Below are positions 53,801 to 64,000 of a DNA stretch of 64,000 bases, piece after piece. Made by a program: the position numbers and the translations under genes. The notes beneath the pieces were generated by a model, which saw only the letters and a list, made by a program, of their open reading frames with translations, was not told the DNA's origin and made no database searches. Origin of the DNA: Dromaius novaehollandiae (taxonomy: Eukaryota; Chordata; Aves; Casuariiformes; Dromaiidae); the NCBI RefSeq assembly GCF_036370855.1, contig NC_088110.1, positions 24,180,001-24,244,000 on the forward strand, in the 5' to 3' direction. Each line of letters opens with the position of its first letter. Within the stretch, counting starts at the first letter, position 1.

Positions 53801-55899
53801 GCAGAATACTTTACTAACACCGTTCACGGGGGCCCTGCAGCAGCTCTGGTGCCAGACGTGCAGAGGAGGTGCAAATACGCGGCTAAGAGCAGGGCACAGC
53901 CGCCTCTCCCTGCAGCCTCAGGGTACAGTGATGATGGGACAACAGCAGTAGTTTCAATTTTCAACTTTTACTGGCCGGCTACAGAAGCGGCCCCAGCTTC
54001 AGCAAATCGAGGCTGGAGTGCCATTGCTAAACCACTCAGAGAGGCAGCACTGGTAGCTCCCAGCAGAGCTCATTAACGCTCTGCGATTACAAGAGGTCGT
54101 GCTCATCCTTAGCCCTGCTGCCCGGAGTTCACAGCTGCTTCCCACTTCTTGTGCGCAGGAACGAACTGATGGTTTTTCAGGACAACGAACCAGCGGCAGC
54201 AACCGGTAACAGTTCAATGCAACGCTCGAGCCCGTTGTGCAACATACGACGCTTGTGGGGCCCATGAGCTTCCATCAGGGACCCCCAAGTTAACAACCTA
54301 AGCCTCCAGCCCTCCTCTCCAAAGAGCGTGTTTTCCATCCCTTCTCCAACAGCAGTTCTCTGTCCCCCCGTGCCCCACCGCCTCTCTCCTCGCTCCGGCA
54401 CCCCGATGAGCACACGCACGGCTCGCGGCCGCCCCGACCAAGCAGCACGTGCACGCGGCTGCCGCGGAGACACCCGCTCTCTGGCCAGCGAGGCAGGCGG
54501 GAGGAACGATCCTTCTGGGGGCATCGGCCCTTTGCAGAGGAGACACACACTCGTTCTTTCACCTCGCAGACAGGTCGAATAGCATGCAGTTCTTCAGCTG
54601 CTACTAGGCCACAGAAATTGTCCATGCAACACCTTCAGCCCTACTTCCAGTTCTGCCTCATGCTGTTTCCCTTTGCACCACTAACAAAAGGATTTTTTAC
54701 TCAGGTAACATGCCCAGAATTAACACTTTGAAGGACTGCTGTAGGGATGCTCCTGATCTCCTTCGAGCGAAGGATTTCTCTGTCCAAGCCTGCTGCGCAG
54801 AAATCCGCAGCGGCACACCACCCTGTTACTTGCTAACTCCTATTTACGGTTGCTGTAACTTACGAGATTGCAAAGCAGACATCCTGGTTGCCACAAGGAA
54901 ATTTTCAACTGCCAGCTGAATGATAGCGTAATGACTATAGCGAAATCCTCTGGAAGATTTTTAACTCGAGAGGATATTCACGTCTGGCTTGGAGCAAACG
55001 AACAATGCCTCACATGACGCCGTCTGCCTGCCCCATTTGGCACGAGAGCGATGAGAGCAGAGGAAAAGGCCTGTGCAAGCACTGGGCACAGGCAGCGGGG
55101 AAACTTGCTTGGCATTTCTAATAGCCAGAATCACAGCTTTTATTGGCAACAAAAAACAACCGTGGTGATTTGTCCAGGAGGCTTTAACAACCCATTCTGA
55201 ACAAAATGCATGAGTGCCTTTGTTGGTTTGTACGGAAACATGCAAACACCCAGAACTGTTCCCAGGGATTTCGCTTATTTATTTTGAAGGAAGGAAAAAT
55301 ACTTTGCTTTATCTGTGGGTTCAGCCTGTGAAATTTTCTTTCGGGCATGATGAAGTAACACCTTTGAAAACAAATATACTGCGCTGTTGAACACTGCTGA
55401 CCACACTGAACCGGCCTCCGAATTACGGAGCGCTACAACGCGTGGTCTCCTGGGGAAACGAGGCAGCCCCAGCCAGGCTGTAACGACTTAGGAAAAGGCC
55501 CTGCAGACCTCTGCTCTTGCGCGATGCACACGCAGAGCAACCTCTCAGCCCCATGCCTGGTTTTATTCTGGTGCAGTGAGCTGGTCACCAGGCATTACAC
55601 TAGTCCGATGGCATCCGCAGGGCAGGGTTCGTAGGCGCTGTTGTAGGCACTGCCCAGTTGTGCACATACTGGCTGCCTTAAAAGACAAGGTGACTTTTTA
55701 AGAAAAACAGGGAGAGCCTTACTGAACAAATCCTTACATACGCAGACTGAGGCTTGGTACAAAACTGTAAACAGCAAGTGGGCAACTGGAGCAGAAATAG
55801 GAGATACAGTAGAAAGAGAGGGTAGAGTCTGGTTACAAATTAGCCTTTAATCACTGCTGAAATCTGTAGACCTATTCTACTGCTTCAGCACCATGCCCT
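47857..55899. other. CYB5B-NFAT5 spacer, middle part
   Basis: No recognisable gene. AT-rich, possibly conserved-looking sequence (48580-49340) alternates with CpG-rich patches at about 48115-48290, 49400-50060, 50770-51000, 51130-51720, 52160-52760, 53080-53280, 53640-53760 and 54340-54500. The frame open from 52303 to 53322 starts with TTG and has random-looking composition. Confidence 0.4.
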
Positions 55900-56350
55900 C
55901 GCTAAACGCCACAAATGACAACCAAGTCATGCAGGGGATAGAGAAAGCCGGCACAGCTCTTGGGAGATTAAATCGGTATGTCTGGAATGGAGGAGATCTC
56001 TAACTTCAAATAAAACTAAATGTGCACCGCACAGTTGTCATCATTCTTCCGCAAGGCTGTGAAACTTGGATAGCTTGCATTTGTCATGCCAAATGTAAAT
56101 GCCACATGGAGCATCTTTGTGCCCTCCTCTGTATTAAATGGCAGAACGAAGTCCCAACGCTTAAAGCATCAAAACACGACTCCTGCGAGCTCACCAGCGA
56201 AGATTCAGACACCTGGTGAGCGTGCTGGGCTGAAGACTGCCCGAAGCCACTTTCCGTGGCCAGTTAGAGTGGTGAGCAGCCGAAAGGTGGACAGTGAAAC
56301 GGTATGCGACACATCTCAAACACCCCATCGTTTCGCCACTGGTTTCCTAA
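55900..56350 (+). mobile_element. Decayed LINE relic, YGCETW-type reverse transcriptase end
   Basis: Plus-strand translation gives KAGTALGRLNRYVWNGGDL, then VHRTVVIILPQGCETW, then LCALLCIKWQNEVPTLKASK. These align with KASRAFGRL..VWN, VYRAVVLPTLLYGCETW and LRSILNIKWQDKVPNTEVLK of a widespread animal LINE type. A further frame-shifted piece, GEQPKGGQ (near 56265), matches GELAEGKRPQGGQ. The family is possibly RTE-related; I cannot fix the clade. It carries at least two breaks and is old. Confidence 0.7.
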
Positions 56351-57339
56351 GATGGGGAAACACAAGTAAAACTGTCTGATGTGGTGAAAGCTGAGAAGTA
56401 AAACTGGACTGATGTTGTGCCACAAAAGATGCTGGAGGACGGAAGCAGAAGAGGGAAAGCGGCGTCGGTAACACCTGCGCTGCGGCCCCGAGACGGATTT
56501 CACACTCGGGCAGGGTTCTCGCCAGCCAAACACTCAACCAGTGACTCAAGAGATGACTCCACCGAGGCAGGTTTTTGTGAGAGACCACGAAAGTCTCTGC
56601 AGGGTTTACACGGGCAGCAGCACCATGGAGGAACCGTTCTCGCCGCAGCAAAGCTGAAGGCGTGGGGGGCACGTGTGCTGGGAGAGCCGCCTGGCCTGGG
56701 GCTGCCTTTCGGTCGGGGACGGAGGCGATGCCGAGCGGGAGCCCGACGAGGCTCTGCTGACGCGAGCGCAGGGAGGTTCAGAAAGCTGCTGCGCTTCTGG
56801 AGAGCAACGCTGGGATCCAAGAGCGGACGTGCAGAAGGGACACGAGCAAGTCTTTTGGCGACACAGTTCCCCGGTGCAAATTAGGCTGAAGATACACATC
56901 AGCCGTTCACAAGCTTTTCTTTCCGCATTTCTCACACCTTTAATATTTGTCTAACACCTTTGTCCACTCACAGGGTATAACCGTTTTCTTGGTTTCCTGC
57001 ACCTTCCCCAGTTATGAAGCAGACTTTCATCACCCTAGAATGGTAATTTTAAATCAGCACCGCTGACCTTTCCTTACCTCCTTCCTGCACTTTCTCAGTG
57101 AGGGAAACGGGTTTCAACCAAGAGGCCCCGAAGTCCCTCACCTTTCACGTATGTGGACTTTAGCACACCTCATGTTCTCCAGATTACCTGGTTCCAGAGA
57201 ACTTGTTTTCCTCAGACACACACCATATCCGCTTAATTTAATTAAAACACCCTGTTGATGCTACTTTCCACCTTTATTTGCTTGGAAATACCTCCTTCTT
57301 CCTGGGGACAGTGTAACTAGGGGGTTGCTTTGCCCGCGC
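56351..57339. other. Spacer upstream of the NFAT5 island
   Basis: Contains a CpG-rich patch at about 56640-56870 and then AT-richer sequence. No gene recognised. The first few hundred bases might be the eroded 3' end of the preceding LINE. Confidence 0.35.
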
Positions 57340-58227
57340 GCTGTGTTTCCGTTACTGACTACCGGGGCCCGTGGCGGCGGTGCTGTGGCACCTGCCCCCG
57401 CCCAGAGCCGGCAGCGGGGCCTGGCTCGGCTGCGGCCCCCGCGACGCCCCGTTCAGCCAGGACGGCCCCGAGCGCGGGGGGGTGCCACCACGCTTCGGCG
57501 CACCCCTCGCACGGCCAGCCAGGCCCCGCCGCCCGCCGTCCCCTCTCCGCGGCCCGCAGGAGCCCGGGCAGCCGCGCGGTGCCTCCCCCCGCCCCCCCTT
57601 CTAGACGCTTCCGCGCCCCCCGCCACCGCGGCGGCTCTTCCGGCCGGCGGCCCCCCGCCCTCCGCGCGCAGGCGCCGCGCCTCTCGCGCGCCGCCCGCCC
57701 TCGCCGCGCTCCGCCCCTTCCCGCGCGGCCCCGCGCCACGCCGCATGCGCAGCGCGCCGCTGGCGGAGGCGGCCGGCGGAGCGCGCCCGCGGGGGCCGCC
57801 GCGCATGCGCGCGGGGCCGGGCCGGCGGGCTGTTCCGTTGGGGCGCCTCCCCGCCCGCCGGCGGCGCATGCGCGGTCCGGCGGCGCTGGGGCAGGCGGCG
57901 CGCGCCCCCTGCGCGGAGCCCGCGCGGCGTGCGCAGGCGCGGAGCGGCGGCGGCGGCGGAGGGGGCGGTCGGGAGCGGTCGGTTGGCAGCAGCCGGGTTC
58001 CTGTCAGCGGCGGCGGGTGGCGGTGCCCGGTCCCCACGGCGCGCGCAGCCCCCGGCCTGGCCCGACCCGGTTCCATCCGCGGCCCGACGGTGCGGAGCGC
58101 CGCGCTCTCGCCTCCCGGCGTCTCCCCTCCCCACCGCGGGGCGGCGGAGGCAGCGGCGCCCCCCTCCCGGCCCGGCCCCCCCCTCCTCCCGCCGCCCCCC
58201 TCGCCCCTGCCGGGCCGCGGAGCTGCG
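57340..58227 (+). promoter_or_regulatory. NFAT5: NFAT5 CpG-island promoter and 5' UTR
   Basis: Very GC-rich and TATA-less. Three NRF1-type palindromes GCATGCGC/GCGCATGCGC lie at 57743-57750, 57801-57810 and 57864-57873, with a weaker GCGTGCGCAGGCGC at 57927-57940, about 60 bases apart. A GC box GGGGGCGG is at about 57961-57968. The start site probably lies between about 57880 and 58010, giving a long GC-rich 5' UTR. The NFAT5 frame is open through the island. Confidence 0.75.
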
Positions 58228-58300
58228 ATGCCCTCGGACTTCATCTCTCTGCTCAGCGCCGACCTCGACCTCGAGTCCCCCAAGTCGCTCTACTCCAAGG
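58228..58300 (+). CDS. NFAT5: NFAT5 (TonEBP) coding exon 1, partial
   Basis: NFAT5 is the Rel-family transcription factor of the osmotic stress response and also acts in immune cells. This exon encodes the first 24 residues plus one base: MPSDFISLLSADLDLESPKS followed by LYSK. It is nearly identical to the human N-terminus (LYSR in human). The donor is a perfect GTGAGT at 58301. Later exons, including the Rel homology region, lie beyond the right edge, consistent with the long first intron known in mammals. The ATG context (GCTGCGATGC) is moderate. Confidence 0.95.
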
Positions 58301-61300
58301 GTGAGTGAGGCGCGGGGCCGCCGCGCCGTTCGCGGCCCTCCCGCCGCCCCCGCCCGGCCCCGCCGCCGCCGCCGCCCCCCGCCGCCCGCGGGAGATGCTC
58401 GGCCGGGAGGGGCCCCGCGGCCGCGGCTTCGCCCGGCTCCCCCGGCCGCATTCCTGGCCGGGCCGCGGCGGCCTCAAGAATGTGTCCCGACAGGTTCCTG
58501 GGCGCGGGGGGCCGCGGCCCGCCGCTCCGCCTGCCGCTTCCCGGCGCCTCCGGGGGATGCGGCCGAGCCCCGCCGCGGCCCCGCGCTGCCCGCGGGCGCC
58601 GAGCCCGGGCGCGGTGCCGGGGGCCGCCCGCGAGCCGCGAGCGGCGCGTCCCGGAGGGGGGTTTCGGCGGAACCGGGGGAGACCTTGGAAATCCTGGGTC
58701 GGGGTTAGGAATTGGCCAGGAGCCAGGAGAACGGCTGGGTTCGCGTGGGGAGCGGCGCTGGGTCGCGGCCGCGGCGGGCTTGCGGCACATCCAGCCCCGC
58801 CGGGCGGGAGGAGGGAGCGGGGAGTAAAATGGCATCAATTTTACGTGGAAAGCCGAGACCACGGGAGAATGTCGGGAATGTGAGGAGTAAACTGAGTGCG
58901 TATTTTCGGGATTTGTAAATTCTGGCTTTGACAAGTGCACGGCAATAAGGATAGGTGTAGTAGGAGAAGTGCTAACTACTCAGCTCTTGCTCTTATTTAA
59001 AAGATGAAAAGTCCCTGCTAATACTTTAGTGAAAATACCTGTCTGGAATACAACTGGCAGGAGCAATTTTGGGGGCATATGACAAGAGAAACGCACCATT
59101 TGTTATTCCTGTTACACTGAAATTAAGGTAGCTAAGCAGAGTTTAATTTTGCTTAGGGAAATACCAAAATTTTCATAACTTTGGGGGGCTGATTATAAGG
59201 CGTTTATTAATTGAGTTGTAAGTCACTAATGCTGAAGTTTAAAAAAACTGGTTTCTTTTAAGAATAGGACACTTCTCAAAGTGCTCTGAGTCCTTCTTAT
59301 ACTGTGCAGAGATCTTGATCAACATATAATAGTTTCTAAATTGTTTTTAAAGATGTTAAAGACTTTTTAATTTCTTTTCTTCTCATGTTATTACAAGGGA
59401 TTTAAGGTTGTCCTGCTATTTAAAATATACGTATTCCAGTTGGTCTCAGGCCTAGTGAGAAGGGAAGGGAATGACTGTTCTGAAAGAAGGCCATTCTGAT
59501 AAAAAATTCTAGGTGATGGGTGATTGTTCTGGTGGGTTTTTAATGCATAGGAAATTTGAAAAGTGTGCATCATTAAAATAACTTGTAGAGCTTTTAAAAT
59601 AAAAAGGTTCCATGTAAGGAACTATGGTTCTTCAAGGACTTATGCTTAATTAAGCAGAACTTGTAAACTCACCGATCCTACTGTGAATTCTCTAGACTTT
59701 TAACCTTTTTATGTTTAATGGAATGGCTGGATGTCTGTTTTAGGTAGGTAGAGGATCTCAGACTATTAAATCAAGAGTTTTTTTGCTTTTTATCCTAGCG
59801 GCACTGATGTGGCTTCAGAGCTTTAAAAGGTCTTGAGAAAGATGTATGGTGCTTAGCAGTGGCAAAAGTGGTTTCTTGATGTAAAGAGATAAAACGGCAT
59901 ATGATAGAGGTGTTATAAACAGTGAATGGCTCTAAAGAGGTTTAAGCAAGGCTTTCTTTTCATATTTTGTCATGATAAAAGATTGAGGAGACCTTAAATT
60001 GAAATGCAATTCAATTTAAATTAACATTTGGAACAAATGAAATGTACTTTTACAGAGTGAATAATTAAGCTTTCCTCCTCTTTGCTGCAAGATACATTAG
60101 TAAGATTCTAGCTAGATTTAGGGAAAATTGTTAATGGTTATCTGATAATCAGAGTACCCTATATTGTATTATATATATGTATATTTTACAACTTATCCTG
60201 TGAAAAAATGCTCTGATTTAATGTATAAATGCAATTAATGAGATTAAGAAAAAGCTTTGAATGCAGTGAGGAGGCTACAAGTATACATTTGTTACCTGGG
60301 TGCATTAGGAACATGTAATTTTTTTATAATTGCTATCCCTTTAGAAATATAGTTATCCTGCAGTTCAGAATCCTGTTTGCAGTCAGATTCAGTTATGACC
60401 AATAACTTTTTTTCTAGGTCCTCAGTTGTGAAACTAACTGTGTGAACAGAATTGCATTCTTGTGTTCGCATTGGGGTGATTGCAGTTTAATGAATACCTG
60501 TCTTGTAAGTTTGTAAATTATGATCATTATGGTTTTTGGAAATAAAAAAATTATGAAAGTCAGATAAGCTGCAAGATCGGGGTTTTTTCATGTATAATTA
60601 AGGCTTTCTAATGTTTGGGCTTTGGGTTATTGAAATTAAAGTAGATGAGTTTTAGAGTACTTATTAAAATGTTCTTGTCTGCTTTTAAAAGTAAAGCTAT
60701 ATTTGAAAACCCTATGAATCAAGATGTAGCTTATACTATACAATTCTTCTCGTGGTATACCTGGCCAGTTCCCTGAACAGGCTGAGTTACGTCGTTAGAA
60801 GGACGTACTGTCAGTATGCACTAAAGTTTTGGCTTGCATGGCCATTTCAGTTAAGATTTTTGTTTTCATATTCCTTTAAAAATGTTAGGCAAAACTTTTA
60901 AAAGCACACAGACCTAAGGCAATACAGGCAAAGCGAGTATCATTAATTTAAAATTTGATCTGATAGCCCAGAAGGACCTGTAAAAAATGTGTCTGTTTTG
61001 GTAATATGTTTGTTTTGGTTAGTCTCTGTCCTCCTTTGAGTTATCCCTTTTCACTCATACATAGCTTGGGAAAGAGAATACTCTTCTTTAAGTATTTAAA
61101 AATACTTTATCTTCCAAATTTTTACTCATTTGCTGTAATTTCATAAGCACTTCAAGCACATATGAATTCACACTTGTTGAATTGAAGCAGTCTTGTCCCC
61201 TGTCTTTTCCTTGCGGTTCTGCTGCTGCCAACCTTTATGTAGCCGTGTAGTGAGTGGATTGGGGAACTATCATGTGAAAATTAACTCAGCTTTTCCCTTC

Positions 61301-64000
61301 TGCCTTTTCACGCTGTCTCGTAACAACAAAGGAAAAAGGGAGGAAGAATGTTAGTTTTGACTAGATCAGTGTCCTCATCATGTTTACTATGTGGCTTCAT
61401 AAAGGCTTGTGTTAGCACAAGGAAGGGACATGTGAAAACTAGTAGTGGGGAAGGGTGGGACTATTTCTTTCAGCAGCAATGCCAGTTTATATTGGCTTAA
61501 AATGATAGTGAAACTGAACTTAAATTGTGGGCCTCTGGAATAGGACTGGTTAGAGCTCTTCAAGGTGAAAAGAAATGCTAGGTGTTGATTCTTAGGCCTG
61601 TTGCTGAAGCTCATCCCCACAGCATGTGAGGAACTGACTGGGGCTAAGGGCTAAAAATCCACCCTTTTATGTATGATCAATATACCTGTGTATAAAAAAA
61701 AAAAGGTACATGTTTAGTAGCAATTGCAAAAGATGGTATCTCCTAATAAGAAAATAATGGAGATAACTATAAATATCAATACAGAAAGGACAAGAAATAA
61801 ATTTCTAAATGCTGAAAATGTTTAGAATGTAGTGGGTTTGATTCACATCTTTACATAACATACTGCCATTTTTGAGATAAAACAACCAAAATGCGCATAC
61901 TAATTAGTAATGTAGTAGAAAAAATCACTGGAGCATGAAACAAAACCTTGAGGCTAGTTGTTCTGTGGTTGAATATCATATGCAACATTCAAATATAACA
62001 AAGTTAGGTATTCATTATAAACAAGCAGGAGTAAAAAAAAAAAATACAGCAGTTCATCAAATGTCAGGCACTAAATCTGAACTGATTAAATGTGCCAGTT
62101 TAGCTAATACATTTGTTTTTTTTTTTTTAAAAAGTAACATATTGCCTGTACTAATAAAGTCATGTTTTCACTGGTGCAAGTAAGAGCAGAACTCTTTATT
62201 CTTTTTTTTTTCCCTTTCTCAGTTTGCTACTTTACATGGCTGAATTATTGTAAAACTCTGAGGTTTTTTTGAACTTGCAAGCAACAAGAAAAATGTTAGT
62301 AGTCCACTAAATAGATCTTTAGCCCTGAAGATGTTGTAGAGTCAAAATTCAATTTCCTCTCCTTGCTTCAGTGTTAAATGACTGTAATCTGTTTGTGCTC
62401 ACTGAGAATTGCTGATACAAGATATATATTTTTATGTAAAATTTTATTTAACTTTTTCTTTCCGTAATTGAAGAGACTCTAGTCTGCTCTCTGGTAGGAC
62501 AGTGACTGAGTTGTCAAAGAGGAATGAAGCAGATGCCTTATAAAGATAGTAAGAGCCTACTCTTAGTTTTGAGCTTCAGAACTTGTCTAGTAATAGAAAT
62601 TCTTAGGAATAGAAATAATGCATGTTTTTTAGCGTCTTGCTTTAGACCACAGAAGATGCCATACTGGACGAACAAGCGCTGAGCATTACCGTCAGCGACT
62701 GGATTGTGCACTATGGGAAAGAGTGCTTGGTGCATCTGCCCCTTGCAGTATCCCTACAGCTACCTTCTGCATGTTCTGACTTAAGTCAATTAGAAATTCA
62801 TTCTACCATAATCCCTTAAATTTCGTTAGTCTTGTAAATGTCTGATTGTACTTTGAATCTTCCTAGCCTATTGGCTCTAAAAACAGACTGTGGAACATGT
62901 TGCTGCAAAATGATTATGTGTGATATGGAGGAACCCCCTCCCTCCCTCCCTCCCTCCCAGGATTTTGAATTCACAGGTTTTCCCACTGTAGTTTGAATAT
63001 TCCTTCCAGTGACAGTCTTATTTAAGCAGACCTTTTTTCCTGCAGTCTGTTGTCAAGTACTGTTCCCTCAGTTGTGCCAACACTATTGTTTTTTGTGGCT
63101 GCAAGGTGAATGAGATTGGGAGAACAATCTAGAATGAGTATATATTATTTTTGATAGAATATTTATTGCAGGTCTGTTCCCTGATCTAGTTTACTATGCA
63201 GCTGCACAAACAGTGGTGGTGTTAGGACAAGAAAAGGGATATTCAGTGGCTGGGATTAAGTGGTGGAGGAAGTAGCAGAGGAGGTAGACCTGCTAAATTG
63301 GCTCTGCCGCAGAAAGAGATGTTCCTCAAAATGTGTCTGCCATTGCAATCAGTGTGCCTGTGTTCTTACCCGGAGACAAGGAAAGCCTGACTTCCTAACT
63401 GGGCTGGTTTCTTGAGGATCTGGAAGGGAATTCCCTTTCTGCCCTCTGGTAATCAGGTTGGGATGTGTGGAGTCTTCTCTGCTGAAAGTGTTGAAGAGCG
63501 TGGTACAGTTCCTGTCTTACATTCTCCTTTTCTTACATGTTTGTATTTGAGTATAAATGCATGATGTGGGTCAAGGAGTAGGGAAAGTTAAGATGAATTA
63601 AGTCAGCTTTTTTCTTTTAGTTCTAAAACTGGCTAGGCTTTTTGTGGTCAATTTTACTTTTTAAAATATTTTTAACATACTTCATTTAGTTCTGTGAAAA
63701 TTTTAGGGTTTTTCATCAGAGAATCTGCATATATTGCTCAATTCTATTGTCCCATTGTAATTTAGATATTCAAAGAAACTGTAATTGGAGAGAATAAAGT
63801 TCAGTCCCGTGGAAGGATCTGAATATTGACATGAGGAGCTTGAACTGGGCTTAATTTAGTGAGACCTAAGCATGAATACAGCAAGTGCCACAGTAATATG
63901 TGCAGTGATCTGTTTTGCAAGGAAATGGGCTATGGTGCTTTGTGTCGGTTCATGCTTTTCCTAAATGAGTGGTGATGTTGAAGCCTGAAGGTGGTGAATG
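58301..64000 (+). other. NFAT5: NFAT5 intron 1 (5' part)
   Basis: The first 530 bases continue the CpG island, then the sequence turns AT-rich to the right edge. No further NFAT5 coding exon was recognised by comparison with the human protein. No confident repeat was seen apart from simple sequence. Confidence 0.7.
62934..62958. repeat. (CCCT)n microsatellite
   Basis: About six CCCT units in NFAT5 intron 1. Confidence 0.9.

Noticed and set aside
57284-57294. TGGAAATACCT matching the NFAT5 response element upstream of NFAT5 itself
   Set aside because: The degenerate consensus should occur about once per 8 kb by chance, and no second site flanks it.
57325-57744. Open frame through the left part of the NFAT5 CpG island
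   Set aside because: It has no ATG before 57745 and is explained by high GC content; only the part after 57745 is discussed as a possible extension.
62640-62930. Possible antisense CR1 tail in NFAT5 intron 1 (GCCATACTGG and neighbours)
   Set aside because: The match stops after about ten bases and the rest does not follow the consensus order.

Overview
The window reads as a compact stretch of bird nuclear genome. It holds small, intron-containing vertebrate genes, several CR1 LINE fragments, strong CpG islands at nearly every gene start, and very short spacing between genes. The gene order PDF - COG8 - NIP7 - TMED6 - TERF2 - CYB5B - NFAT5, with orientations - - + - - + +, is that of human 16q22.1. 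From memory the bird counterpart is the chicken chromosome 11 block. The exact species cannot be told from the sequence. No virus-like element was recognised. This is ordinary host chromosome with old non-LTR retrotransposon relics.

Layout. 1-617: exon 1 of mitochondrial peptide deformylase (PDF, minus), whose second exon lies off the left edge. 1042-3821: COG8 (minus, 5 exons, 584 aa). 3822-3985: a 164-bp head-to-head promoter shared by COG8 and NIP7. 3986-5285: NIP7 (plus, 5 exons, 180 aa), with a G-rich minisatellite at the start of intron 1 that repeats its own splice donor. 6162-9964: TMED6 (minus, 4 exons, 236 aa), with a CR1 tail in intron 1. 11739-21460: TERF2 (minus, 10 coding exons, 540 aa), rebuilt exon by exon with the TRFH, RAP1-binding, TIN2-binding, iDDR-like and Myb/telobox parts all present. 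21461-27658: the divergent gap between TERF2 and CYB5B, with two CpG-island promoters and an L2-like LINE relic. 27659-40304: CYB5B (plus, 5 exons, 144 aa, two of them only 27 and 32 bp). 40305-58227: about 18 kb between CYB5B and NFAT5, holding old LINE pieces, small CpG-rich patches and no recognisable gene. 58228-58300: coding part of NFAT5 exon 1 (plus), followed by 5.7 kb of its first intron to the right edge.

The genes do not form one pathway. They are housekeeping and membrane or nuclear factors: mitochondrial N-terminal processing (PDF), Golgi tethering (COG8), ribosome assembly (NIP7), p24 cargo traffic (TMED6), telomere protection (TERF2), outer-mitochondrial-membrane electron transfer (CYB5B) and the osmotic-stress transcription factor (NFAT5). 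Exon limits were set by matching remembered human proteins, reading-frame continuity across junctions, and GT/AG borders. I found no evidence of an undescribed multi-gene system. The most unusual points are the repeated splice donor in NIP7, the short N-terminus and 13-residue repeats of TERF2, the in-frame upstream ATGs in the NFAT5 island, and a decayed YGCETW-type LINE near 56 kb.
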